A stretch of DNA of 64,000 nt from Pseudomonadales bacterium (GTDB lineage: Bacteria > Pseudomonadota > Gammaproteobacteria > Pseudomonadales > Azotimanducaceae): the NCBI GenBank assembly GCA_028285415.1, contig JANQPF010000008.1:1-64000 (forward strand), written 5' to 3'. Below the pieces are notes generated by a model, which was not told the origin of the DNA, did no database searches, and worked only from the letters and a program-made list of their open reading frames with translations. Each line of letters opens with the position of its first letter. Within the stretch, counting starts at the first letter, position 1. A program made the translations under genes and the position numbers. Shown here piece after piece: positions 1 through 8,024 of this stretch.

Positions 1-430
1 GATTCCGAACCAGGGTGCCGAGGCCGAGACCCTGGTCCGACTTGTGCAATCCGAGCAGCTCTCTCGCCGCGACGTTCATGTCAACAATATCGCCATTGGC
101 GTTCGTGATGATCACCCCGTCGGGGATGACCTCCGCCAGTCCGAGAACCCCACGCAGACGCCCGGCCATCTGGCGGGTACGTTCCCGTTCCCGCTGCAGG
201 GAACGATATGGCCGGTAGGCGAGCGCAAACCAGCTGTCCCAGCCATTGAGCGGCCGACGCAGCGGTCGCTTGGACCAGCTGAGCACTTTGCGGTACTCCG
301 CCGCCTGAATGCCAATCCAGACGAAAGTGGCCAGCAAGAGACACCAGCCAATGGCATCGAGCCAAAGACCAAGCAGAAGCGCCAACGCAAGCAGCGCGGC
401 CGGTACGGCAAGTTCTTTGTATGCATTCAT
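1..430 (-). CDS. phoR: Phosphate regulon sensor histidine kinase PhoR, N-terminal part (runs off the window edge)
   Basis: Reads from ATG at 430 down to the window edge, so only about 143 N-terminal residues are present. They show MNAYKEL, two adjacent hydrophobic stretches (about residues 6-35), a basic linker with RPLNGWDSWFALAYRPYRSL, then a PAS-like start (VIPDGVIITNANGDIVDMN). A short membrane anchor, a DUF3329-like linker and a PAS domain is the classic N-terminus of PhoR, the inner-membrane kinase that phosphorylates PhoB when phosphate is scarce. The kinase domain lies outside the window. A near-consensus Pho box sits about 100 bases upstream. PhoB is not between this gene and the porin, where it is often found, so phoR appears to be transcribed alone. 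Identity rests on the N-terminus plus the Pho box. Confidence 0.8.
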   Translation of the reverse strand, partial: MNAYKELAVPAALLALALLLGLWLDAIGWCLLLATFVWIGIQAAEYRKVLSWSKRPLRRPLNGWDSWFALAYRPYRSLQRERERTRQMAGRLRGVLGLAEVIPDGVIITNANGDIVDMNVAARELLGLHKSDQGLGLGTLVRN

Positions 431-530
431 CGGCGCAGTGCCAGAGTATCCCTGGAGACTGTAACTGTTCTTCTCGAGCGACAAACCATGTGAGGGGCGA
501 GCGGATCATTGCATACTGTGGTGGCTGCCG

Positions 531-548
531 GTGACAATTTTATGACAG
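531..548 (-). promoter_or_regulatory. Pho box upstream of phoR
   Basis: On the minus strand this reads CTGTCATAAAATTGTCAC, two 7-base half sites 11 bases apart, against the known PhoB consensus CTGTCATAAATCTGTCAC. It directly abuts the stop codon of the porin gene and lies about 100 bases before the phoR start, so phoR probably has its own PhoB-activated promoter. Confidence 0.75.
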
Positions 549-1766
549 TTAGTATTTGAAACTTATATCCAGCTGCAGTCGGCGGTATTCGCGTTCCGAT
601 CCGACGTTGATATTGCTGTCGTTGAGAAAGAGGGTGCTCTTGAACGCAATTTGTTTGGACAGGGCATACCCCATTGTGAGGATGTGCCCCTCAGCGTCAG
701 TGCCACCGCCGCCAAAGTTCGAATTGGTGAGAATGCCGAGGACGGCGTCCGCTTCGAGATCCTGGTACGTATAACCCCATTGCCACTTGTTCTGCTTGAG
801 GCGTGCGCCAAACGCGTACCCGGTTTCGAAATCGTCAGCCTCCAGGTTGTGCACGTAGTCGGCAAACAGGGTCAGGTCACCGATGTCCAGGGTTTGCCTG
901 TATTCAGCAAACGCTTCCAGCATTTCGAATCCGGATACGTAGGTTCCGTCGGGATTGACCAGGTTACCGCGGCTGTTGTCGTCGAAGAACACGCTCTCAC
1001 CACGGGCATCAACCACGTTGAAATAGCTCGCACCGGTCAGGAGTTGACCGTCGGCTACGTCGAAAGACAGTCCACCCTGCAAACCGACAAGAAAAGAATC
1101 GTCGTCGCCGCCAGATTCGTCAATCCAGAAGCCGCCACCCCGCGCAAACACGCCGTTTGCCGCCACATAGTCCAGCGCGACGCCCTCCGGACGCAAGTCT
1201 GAGTCCCAGACTAAACCGTTCCCGCCGACGAGCTTGAAGGGATTCTTGAACTTACCGGCGCTGAGCGAGAGATTCTCGACCGGGGTACGCCACTTGACGT
1301 AGGCCTGATCCAGGGCGAGGTTCTTTGACGAGTTCGCATCATCCAGGGTCTGGTTCGCAGAAAGTGGATCGTCGCTCCCCGTGGCAACCGCAAGGCCGAC
1401 GGTGATGTCCTCGTTGACTGCCGCCGTCAGCTCCGCGCGGGCACGGATGCGCTGGCGGTGACGTTCGCGTTGATCCTCGACGTCAAACGCTTCGTGGCGG
1501 TACCTGAAGTCACCCTTGAATTTGAACTTATCCGCCCACCCGGGTGCCGCGGGCGCGCTCGTTACTTTGGGCTCGGCATAGGTTGCCTGTCGCACTGTCT
1601 GGCGACTCTCCAATTGCGCAAGCCGCTCGCTCAGCTCAGCAACCTGTGCTTTCAAGACCGCCACTTCTTCGTCAGATGAAGCAGCAAGTGCGTGCATGGG
1701 AACCACGCTCACGAACACAATCGTGAGCGCTACTCGAAACGTTTTAACCATTATGTTGATCGACAT
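549..1766 (-). CDS. Putative outer-membrane porin (phosphate-starvation type)
   Basis: 405 residues. A signal peptide (about 1-29, ending ALAA) is followed by a short coiled coil rich in Glu/Leu (about 30-55), then a beta-rich, glycine- and aspartate-rich body ending in an aromatic-terminated strand (LDISFKY), as expected of a trimeric outer-membrane porin. It resembles the putative porin / phosphate-selective porin O/P group. The start at 1766 is supported by GGAGGGG six bases upstream. A Pho box lies 46 bases before the start codon and phoR follows, so induction under phosphate limitation is likely. Whether it passes phosphate, polyphosphate or other anions cannot be read from the sequence. 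Confidence 0.75.
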   Translation of the reverse strand: MSINIMVKTFRVALTIVFVSVVPMHALAASSDEEVAVLKAQVAELSERLAQLESRQTVRQATYAEPKVTSAPAAPGWADKFKFKGDFRYRHEAFDVEDQRERHRQRIRARAELTAAVNEDITVGLAVATGSDDPLSANQTLDDANSSKNLALDQAYVKWRTPVENLSLSAGKFKNPFKLVGGNGLVWDSDLRPEGVALDYVAANGVFARGGGFWIDESGGDDDSFLVGLQGGLSFDVADGQLLTGASYFNVVDARGESVFFDDNSRGNLVNPDGTYVSGFEMLEAFAEYRQTLDIGDLTLFADYVHNLEADDFETGYAFGARLKQNKWQWGYTYQDLEADAVLGILTNSNFGGGGTDAEGHILTMGYALSKQIAFKSTLFLNDSNINVGSEREYRRLQLDISFKY

Positions 1767-1811
1767 CCGCGACCCCTCCAGATGGGACGCGGCGCATGAT
1801 CGGGCCGAATT

Positions 1812-1829
1812 GTTACACTTTTATGACAC
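1812..1829 (-). promoter_or_regulatory. Pho box upstream of the porin gene
   Basis: Minus strand GTGTCATAAAAGTGTAAC. It matches the PhoB box except for the first base of each half site and one further base, and keeps the 11-base spacing. A lone half site, CTGTCAC, lies further upstream at 1853-1859. The position just ahead of the porin start fits an activator site. Confidence 0.7.
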
Positions 1830-1860
1830 TATGAAGGCTTTCCAAGCCAATTGTGACAGT

Positions 1861-2742
1861 TCAGACCTCCATCGGTTTGAGCAGTTTCGGCCAGTTTTCC
1901 ATCGAATCGGCCATTGCTTCACCAATCTCTGCCACGGTCCAGGGACCGTCGAGCCCATCCTTCTGGGTGATCACATCGACCTGCCAGGACAGGAGGGACA
2001 CGCGGTTGCCACTGACGCAGAACTGACGTCCGGTGACCTTGGCCGCCTCGTCCGTGCACAGCCACACGACGGTCGGCGAGACTTTTTCCGGCGCGAGGCG
2101 ATCAGCCGTCTCCGGCGAATCGGGCATCAGGTCCTCGGTCATCCGCGAGAGAGCCGCAGGCGCCAGCACGTTGACCGTAATGCCGTACTTCATGCCTTCG
2201 AGAGCGAGGACCCGCATGAACCCGGCAATGCCGGCTTTCGCGGCGCCATAGTTGGTCTGCCCGAAGTTTCCAATGAGCCCGGAAGTGGACGACGTCACGA
2301 CGATGCGTCCGCCTTCCCCCTGCTCGAGCATCTGCCGCCAGGCGTGCTTGGTGACGAGATAGGTGCCTTTGAGATGCACATCGATGACAATGTCCCATTC
2401 ATCGTCGGTCATGTTCTTGAACGATTTGTCGCGCAGAATGCCCGCGTTGTTGATGAGAATGTCGAGGCGGCCGAAGTTGTCGACTGCCGTCTTCACCATG
2501 CCGGCAGCAGCCTCGTCGTCGGTCACCGACCCGTAGTGGGCAACGGCGCTACCGCCTGCCGCTTTGATCTCTTCGACGACGCCGTCCGCCATGCTGGTGC
2601 CTCCGCCGACGCCGTGCCGGTCGCCACCGAGATCATTGACGACAACGCTTGCGCCTTCGTGCGCCAGCAGCAGCGCGTGCGCGCGCCCCAGGCCTCCGCC
2701 CGCGCCGGTGACCAGCGCTACTTTTCCATCCAGACTTCCCAT
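1861..2742 (-). CDS. Short-chain dehydrogenase/reductase, 3-hydroxyacyl-CoA dehydrogenase-like
   Basis: 293 residues. The NAD(P) site is TGAGGGLG at about 12-19, NNAG is at 98-101, and the catalytic group is Ser151/152, Tyr165 and Lys169 (NYGAAK). The GGGLGRAHAL form followed by VVVNDLGG is typical of the dehydrogenase part of peroxisomal multifunctional enzyme 2 and its bacterial stand-alone relatives, which act on 3-hydroxyacyl-CoA or steroid-like CoA esters. The start at 2742 has GGAGGG eight bases upstream. A longer reading upstream is only the antisense of the neighbouring gene. The acyl-CoA dehydrogenase just upstream on the same strand (26-base gap) points to a shared beta-oxidation-like pathway. 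Substrate unknown. Confidence 0.85.
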   Translation of the reverse strand: MGSLDGKVALVTGAGGGLGRAHALLLAHEGASVVVNDLGGDRHGVGGGTSMADGVVEEIKAAGGSAVAHYGSVTDDEAAAGMVKTAVDNFGRLDILINNAGILRDKSFKNMTDDEWDIVIDVHLKGTYLVTKHAWRQMLEQGEGGRIVVTSSTSGLIGNFGQTNYGAAKAGIAGFMRVLALEGMKYGITVNVLAPAALSRMTEDLMPDSPETADRLAPEKVSPTVVWLCTDEAAKVTGRQFCVSGNRVSLLSWQVDVITQKDGLDGPWTVAEIGEAMADSMENWPKLLKPMEV

Positions 2743-2768
2743 GGTTTTTCCCTCCAGGTTGTGTGTTC

Positions 2769-3956
2769 TCAGTAAGACCGCGGCATGTTGAGCACATGCT
2801 CGGCGACAAAGCTGAGGATCAGGTTGGTTGAAATCGGCGCAATCTGATACAGCCGGGTCTCCCGGAATTTGCGCTCGATGTGGTATTCCTTTGCGAAGGC
2901 GAAGCCGCCGTGGGTCTGCATGCAGACGTCTCCCGCTTGCCAGGACGCCTCTGAAGCCAGCAGTTTGGCCATGTTTGCCTCCGCACCGCAGGGCAGGCCC
3001 GCGTCGAAGAGCCGCGCGGCTTTGTCCACCATGAGGCTGGCCGCTTCGACCTGGGTATAAGCCCGGGCGATGGGAAACTGCACGCCCTGATTCTGTCCAA
3101 TCGGGCGGTTGAACACCTCGCGTTCGCCGGCGTAGGCGCTGGCTTTGTCGACGAAGTAGCGCCCGTCGCCCACACATTCAGCGGCAATGAGCACCCGCTC
3201 GGCGTTCATCCCATCCAGGATGACTTTGAAACCTTTACCTTCTTCGCCCAGCAGATTGGCTGCGGGTATGCGCAGGTCGTCGAAAAAGAGCTCGCAGGAG
3301 TGATGATTGATCATTGATTCGATCGGCCGGATCTCGAGCCCGTTCCCTTCGGCAGCTTTGACATCGACGATGAAGACAGACAGCCCCTCGGTCTTCTTTG
3401 TCGTCTTGTCCTTGTCCGTCGTGCGTGCCAGCAGCAACATGAGATCCGAGTGCTGGATACGGCTGATCCAGACTTTCTGCCCGTTGACGACGTAGTCGTC
3501 ACCGTCGCGTCGCGCCGTCGTTTTGAGGCTTGTCGTGTCGGTACCCGTCGTCGGCTCGGTGACGCCGAAGCTCTGTAAACGCAGCTCGCCGCTGGCAATC
3601 TTCGGCAGGTACTCGGTTTTCTGGGCGTCGCTGCCATGACGCAGTACCGAGCCCATGACGTACATTTGCGCGTGACAGACGCCCGCATGCGCACCGGAGC
3701 GGCAAACTTCTTCCATCACCGCTGCCGCTTCCAGCACGCCGAGGCCCGAGCCGCCGTATTGTTCCGGAATCAGCACGCCGAGAAACCCGGCGTCCGTCAG
3801 CTCAGCGACGAACTCGGTGGGGTAGCCATGGGTGCGGTCCATTTCCAGCCAGTAATCTTCACCGTATTTTGCACATAGCTGGCGTACGGCCAGGCGGATG
3901 TGTTCGATCTGCGCATCCCGGTCTTCGCCGGTTGTCGTGACGCTTTGTTCTGCCAT
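2769..3956 (-). CDS. Acyl-CoA dehydrogenase
   Basis: 395 residues and full length for the family. The N-terminal helical domain has GFLGVLIPEQYGGSGLG, the middle domain has FGVTEPTTGTDTT and NGQKVWIS, and the C-terminal domain has QTHGGFAF. It oxidises an acyl-CoA to the enoyl-CoA using FAD and passes electrons to ETF. The C-terminal position that usually carries the catalytic Glu reads LYQIAPIS. A Glu in MNAERVLIAAE (E253) matches the alternative catalytic position used by isovaleryl- and long-chain acyl-CoA dehydrogenases, so the enzyme is probably active. MAEQSV at 3956 is preferred over an in-frame TTG further out. It likely forms an operon with the downstream SDR. Confidence 0.87.
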   Translation of the reverse strand: MAEQSVTTTGEDRDAQIEHIRLAVRQLCAKYGEDYWLEMDRTHGYPTEFVAELTDAGFLGVLIPEQYGGSGLGVLEAAAVMEEVCRSGAHAGVCHAQMYVMGSVLRHGSDAQKTEYLPKIASGELRLQSFGVTEPTTGTDTTSLKTTARRDGDDYVVNGQKVWISRIQHSDLMLLLARTTDKDKTTKKTEGLSVFIVDVKAAEGNGLEIRPIESMINHHSCELFFDDLRIPAANLLGEEGKGFKVILDGMNAERVLIAAECVGDGRYFVDKASAYAGEREVFNRPIGQNQGVQFPIARAYTQVEAASLMVDKAARLFDAGLPCGAEANMAKLLASEASWQAGDVCMQTHGGFAFAKEYHIERKFRETRLYQIAPISTNLILSFVAEHVLNMPRSY

Positions 3957-4108
3957 TGACGCTACCTGATTGACTGCTTGGGTGTCCCGGCAGCATTGTA
4001 CCGCCTGGCGTGACAGCTTGCTTCCCGCATGGCGCTTGACGGCTCGGTCGCGCAAATGGGACGATCAATCCTGTCGAACAAGAACTATTTTCCATGAGGG
4101 GAGAGCAC

Positions 4109-4957
4109 ATGGGTTGGCTGAAACGCAGTTTGAACATTCTGGTGATGGCGTTGCTTGGTGTCACCGCAGGCGCAGGCGCGGACGAGTACAAAGCACCACG
4201 CCTGGAGGGCAGTGACCTTCCCAACCTGAACGGCATCTGGCAGGCGCTCAATGCAGCCAACTACAACATCGAGATGGCAACCGCGAGCCATTCCCTGCAG
4301 CTGCGCGAGGGACCGATGGGTCCGCTGCCGGCGGTCAAGACGCTATATCTCGGCGCGGTAGGCGCCGTACCTCCGAGCCTGGGTGTCGTGGTGGGCGGTA
4401 AAATCCCGTACAAGCCGGAAGCGCTGGCTCTCCGCGACGAGAACAAAGCCAACTGGATCGACCGCGATCCTGAAATCAAGTGTTTCCTGCCCGGCGTGCC
4501 GCGCGCAACCTACATGCCGCAGCCGTTCCAGATCTTCCAGAACGCCGACTCGGTGTTCATTGCTTATCAGTACGCGGGCGCCACCCGCGAGATCTACATG
4601 GAAGACCCCGGCGAAGCGCCGGTCGACAGCTGGATGGGCTGGTCCCACGGCACGTGGGATGGCGATACGCTGGTGGTCAAGGTTACCGGACAGCTCGACA
4701 GCACCTGGTTCGACCGCGCGGGTAATCACCACAGCGCGTACATGACCGTCACGGAGCGGTATACGCCGATGAGCGACAACCACCTGATGTACGAAGCCAC
4801 CATCGACGATCCGCAGACGTTCACCGAACCGTGGACCATACGCATGCCGCTGTACCGTCGCATGGAACCCAATGCCCAGCTGATGGAGTTCCGCTGCGTC
4901 GAGTTCGTCGAAGAGCTGATGTACGGCGAGTGGCGCCGCGAGCCGCTGCCGAGATAA
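4109..4957 (+). CDS. Secreted protein of unknown function, paired with a DUF6152-type protein
   Basis: About 282 residues beginning MGWLKRSL. AGGGGAGAG lies 4-12 bases before this ATG, which is why it is preferred over the in-frame ATG 15 bases upstream. A signal peptide (hydrophobic 9-22, cleavage near AGA/DEY) leads to a mature protein opening LEGSDLPNLNGIWQAL and rich in Trp, Tyr and His (SWMGWSHGTWDGDTLVVKV, HHSAYMTVTERYTP). I do not know an assigned activity. Similar NGIW-containing secreted proteins recur in marine gammaproteobacteria, often beside DUF6152 proteins, as here. A periplasmic location is inferred from the signal peptide. Confidence 0.65.
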   Translation: MGWLKRSLNILVMALLGVTAGAGADEYKAPRLEGSDLPNLNGIWQALNAANYNIEMATASHSLQLREGPMGPLPAVKTLYLGAVGAVPPSLGVVVGGKIPYKPEALALRDENKANWIDRDPEIKCFLPGVPRATYMPQPFQIFQNADSVFIAYQYAGATREIYMEDPGEAPVDSWMGWSHGTWDGDTLVVKVTGQLDSTWFDRAGNHHSAYMTVTERYTPMSDNHLMYEATIDDPQTFTEPWTIRMPLYRRMEPNAQLMEFRCVEFVEELMYGEWRREPLPR

Positions 4958-5061
4958 GCGGGGCTGAACGGTCACTGAACAGGCACCCGGACACGTCCCT
5001 TAAATAAGGCGGTGCGAACGGGTATCATATGAAGATTCTCGAATAGAGAGGGAAGAAAAGA

Positions 5062-5499
5062 ATGACGTTGCTAACCGTTAAACGTCTGGCCGCGCTGGCA
5101 GGTTTTGCCGGCCTGATGGTCAGCTCCACGCAATCCTGGTCCCATCACGCGTTCGGCGCGGAGTTTGACCCCAACCGACCGCTCGTGCTGCGTGGACCGG
5201 TGGTCAAAGTCGAGTGGGTGAACCCGCACGCGTGGATCCATCTCGAGCACACCACTGAGGATGGTGAAAAAGAGGTCTGGATGGTGGAAGGCGGTACGCC
5301 CAATACGCTGCTGCGACGCGGTCTTTCGCGTCGCTCGCTGATGCCGGGCACCGTGATCGTCGTTGACGGTTATCAGTCCAAGGACCGCTCCAAGCGCGCC
5401 AACGGCCGTGACGTCACGTTCGAAGACGGCAGCAAAATCTTCATGGGCTCTTCCGGCACCGGAGCACCGCGAGACGGTCGCGACCCGACGGAGCAGTAA
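5062..5499 (+). CDS. DUF6152-type periplasmic protein
   Basis: 145 residues. A signal peptide (about 1-26) is followed by SHHAFGAEFDPNRPLVLRG and KVEWVNPHAWIHLE, the hallmark opening of DUF6152 proteins, a family of unknown function. The His-rich SHHAF could bind metal, but that is a guess. GAGGGAAG lies 8 bases before the ATG. A possible promoter upstream has TATCAT at 5022-5027 with TTAAAT 17 bases before it. It probably works with the secreted protein 104 bases upstream. A strong hairpin terminator follows. Confidence 0.7.
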   Translation: MTLLTVKRLAALAGFAGLMVSSTQSWSHHAFGAEFDPNRPLVLRGPVVKVEWVNPHAWIHLEHTTEDGEKEVWMVEGGTPNTLLRRGLSRRSLMPGTVIVVDGYQSKDRSKRANGRDVTFEDGSKIFMGSSGTGAPRDGRDPTEQ

Positions 5500-5532
5500 A
5501 GCCGCGCCTGGCGCAGAGCTGAACGAAGCCAC

Positions 5533-5560
5533 AAGGCCGGCACACACGCCGGCCTTTTTT
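5533..5560. terminator. Rho-independent terminator
   Basis: AAGGCCGGC, loop acacac, GCCGGCCTT, then a run of T. A near-perfect stem with a T tract on the plus strand ends the DUF6152 transcript. The A residues on the left side would let it act weakly for the convergent kinase gene as well. Confidence 0.85.
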
Positions 5561-5582
5561 GTGCCCCGCAAATGTGCCCGTT

Positions 5583-7931
5583 TCAGACCCCGGTCGCTTC
5601 GACCTGGGTATTGGTGTGCTCCGCCACCGCCTCCAGCATCGCCTCGATGCTGAACGGTTTCTGCAGGTAGGTATTGACGCCGAGCTTGGTGAGCATGTCG
5701 GCGTCGGTGCTCTGGGTATAGGCAGTGATGTAGATCACCGGCAGCGACGCGCGCACGGCCTTGATCTGCTCGACGAGCTCGAGGCCCGATATGGCCGGCA
5801 TGGAGCCGTCGGTCAGGAGCACCGCAACGTTGTCGATATTGGCCTTGAGATACTCGAGCGCAAGCGGACTTTCAGTGAAGACCACCGTGGGGTACCCCTT
5901 GTCACGCAGCACCTCGCCGATGAAATTGGCGACCGACACCTCATCGTCGACGACCACAATGCGGCCGTTCATCTTCGGCGCGGGCACGCTGTGTATCTCC
6001 GCGGTGTCGGGCAGGGCGCTTGCGGGGGGCAACACAATCCGGAACGTCGTGCCGACGCCTACCGTGCTTTCTACCGTGAGGTGACCATGGTGCTCATGCA
6101 CCAGGTTGTTGATCATCCAGAGCCCGAATCCCGTGCCTTGGTCCGGAGCGCGCGTGGTGAAGTACATCTCGAACACTTTGTCCAGCAGATCCGGCGCTAT
6201 GCCGTGGCCGGTGTCCGAAACGCTGATGACCACGCCGCCCGGCTCGACAGCTTCGCCGCAGGTGTGACAGACAAACGTTTCCTCACACGCGGCCACGCGG
6301 ATCCCTATCCGGCCGTTCCCCGTGATCGCGTCACGGGCGTTGACGAGGAGGTTGATGATGATCTGTTGAATCTGGATGGGGTCCACCATGACGGGTGGCA
6401 GGTCGTCGGCAAAATCGGTGTCGACGACGATCGTCTTGGGAATTGCCGCGTGCAGCATCCTCGACACGTCGGAGATTGTGCGCGTGATATCCGCCGCCTG
6501 AGTTTCGCCGCGCTGAGCCCGGGTGAAGGTCAGCATCTGTGAGATGAGATCACGAGCCCGGTGGCCGGCGGTGACCACCTCGTCCAGATAGCTGTTTACC
6601 TGGCCTTCGTTCAGACGCTCGCGTGCGTTCAGTACGAGCTCCGCGTAGCCGATGATGCTGGCAAGGATATTGTTGAAATCGTGGGCAATCCCGCCCGCCA
6701 CCTGGCCGATGGCTTCCATGCGTGCGGCCTGTTGCAGCTGCTGCTGTAGTTGCAGACGGTCCTGCTCGGCACGTCGCTCGTGGGTGCGGTCGCGAATGCT
6801 GGCAAGCATACAGCGCTCACCCTCGAGCAGCAGCGCACGCGCTCGCACTTCGAAGAACCTGAGCTCACCCTGGATGTGATGTTCCAGGACGGCGTCGTAG
6901 TGCTCAGGATTGGCCTCGAGGCCGGCAACAAACTCTCGCCTGGAAAACGACTCGTTCCACAAAAACCGGTCCGAGCTGTCATCGTCGACGCCCATGACGC
7001 TGCAGATGGCCAGAAAATTCGGATTGCGTTCGACAATGGCGCCATCGTCGATTCGCGCGATGAACACCGCGTCCGGGCTGTCGATGAAGAGACTGTAGAA
7101 TTTCTGTTGGCTCTGCGTCAGCTGCTGACGGGTACGGTGAGATTCGGTGACGTCGCGTATGACGCCATAGGTGCCAACGAACGTGCCGTTGTGGTCCGCG
7201 TCGCGACCTTCGTAAACGCCGCGTGAGGACAGCTCCAGCGTGTGTCTTGTGCCTACGTTCGTGACGTAGCTGAACGCCTCCCCGAGCGTCGCCCGCATCC
7301 CGGTGCGCATCTCGTTGATGTGGCAATTCAGTTGTTCGACCAGGGTGTCGTGACCGGCAAAGAGTGCCTGCCAGGGCTCGCCGGCGAGCCGTTCGTAGTC
7401 GACGTCGAAAACGTTGTCGAGCTGATGGTTGGTGAATTCGAACCTGCCTTCGGCGTCGAGCAGGTACACCAGGTCGGGAGACGCATTGAGCAGGAACTCG
7501 TAAAGGCTCGTGGTCTCCGCCGCTTCGGCCGCGAGGCTTGCGTTCTGCGCCTCGAGTTGGAACGCTGACAGGGCATTGGCAACGCTGGTCACGAGCTGCG
7601 GAACCTGGAACGGCTTGCCGATGTAATCGTACGCGCCCAGATTCAAGATTGGCGCAACCGCGCTCAAATCGTTTTCGCCGCTGAGCACCACGGTTTTGGT
7701 GTTGATACCATGCTCACGCATAGCCTCGAGAATTTTCAGCCCGGGAAGATCGGGAATGTGCAGATCGAGGACGAGCACCTGGTAGGGTGTACCGGCGTCG
7801 TGCGCCTCGCGGAGTTTTGCAAGCCCTTCCTGCCCGGCGGATGCAACGTCTGCAGGATAATTGTGAGCCGCGAGTACGTCCCTTACACTGCGTCCGTGAA
7901 TTACATCGTCATCGACAATGAGAATGTGCAG
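5583..7931 (-). CDS. Hybrid sensor histidine kinase (REC-PAS-PAS-HisKA-HATPase-REC)
   Basis: About 782 residues and no membrane segment, so cytoplasmic. Order: receiver domain (HILIVDDD, phospho-Asp about D56, KPF), PAS about 145-265, PAS about 275-385, HisKA with phospho-His about H417 in GGIAHDFNNILAS, HATPase with NLLVNARDAI and DTGHGI, and a C-terminal receiver (VVVDDE, D708 in LLTDGSMP, KPF). A CxxC pair (FVCHTCG) sits in the ATPase domain, as in many HDFNN-type kinases. The receiver needs HILIVDDD, yet no ATG, GTG or TTG opens that stretch. CTG at 7931 with GAGG upstream is the best start. An ATG at 7961 is in frame but meets TAA after four codons (ATG GAG AGG AAG TAA). The gene may start at CTG, reinitiate, or carry a nonsense change. 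No DNA-binding partner is adjacent. Confidence 0.8.
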   Translation of the reverse strand: MHILIVDDDVIHGRSVRDVLAAHNYPADVASAGQEGLAKLREAHDAGTPYQVLVLDLHIPDLPGLKILEAMREHGINTKTVVLSGENDLSAVAPILNLGAYDYIGKPFQVPQLVTSVANALSAFQLEAQNASLAAEAAETTSLYEFLLNASPDLVYLLDAEGRFEFTNHQLDNVFDVDYERLAGEPWQALFAGHDTLVEQLNCHINEMRTGMRATLGEAFSYVTNVGTRHTLELSSRGVYEGRDADHNGTFVGTYGVIRDVTESHRTRQQLTQSQQKFYSLFIDSPDAVFIARIDDGAIVERNPNFLAICSVMGVDDDSSDRFLWNESFSRREFVAGLEANPEHYDAVLEHHIQGELRFFEVRARALLLEGERCMLASIRDRTHERRAEQDRLQLQQQLQQAARMEAIGQVAGGIAHDFNNILASIIGYAELVLNARERLNEGQVNSYLDEVVTAGHRARDLISQMLTFTRAQRGETQAADITRTISDVSRMLHAAIPKTIVVDTDFADDLPPVMVDPIQIQQIIINLLVNARDAITGNGRIGIRVAACEETFVCHTCGEAVEPGGVVISVSDTGHGIAPDLLDKVFEMYFTTRAPDQGTGFGLWMINNLVHEHHGHLTVESTVGVGTTFRIVLPPASALPDTAEIHSVPAPKMNGRIVVVDDEVSVANFIGEVLRDKGYPTVVFTESPLALEYLKANIDNVAVLLTDGSMPAISGLELVEQIKAVRASLPVIYITAYTQSTDADMLTKLGVNTYLQKPFSIEAMLEAVAEHTNTQVEATGV

Positions 7932-8024
7932 CGGCGGCCTCGCTCGTTACTTCCTCTCCATGAACAAAGCATACTCCAAAGTGCCGGTCGGGGGGAGTAA
8001 CCTCGGACGTGGAATACGCTGTGT

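Noticed and set aside
1696-2775. 359-codon open frame on the plus strand
   Set aside because: Antisense to the SDR gene; high-GC third-position effect, no family resemblance and no ribosome site.
5559-6542. 327-codon plus-strand frame
   Set aside because: Antisense to the hybrid histidine kinase, which has clear domain motifs on the minus strand.
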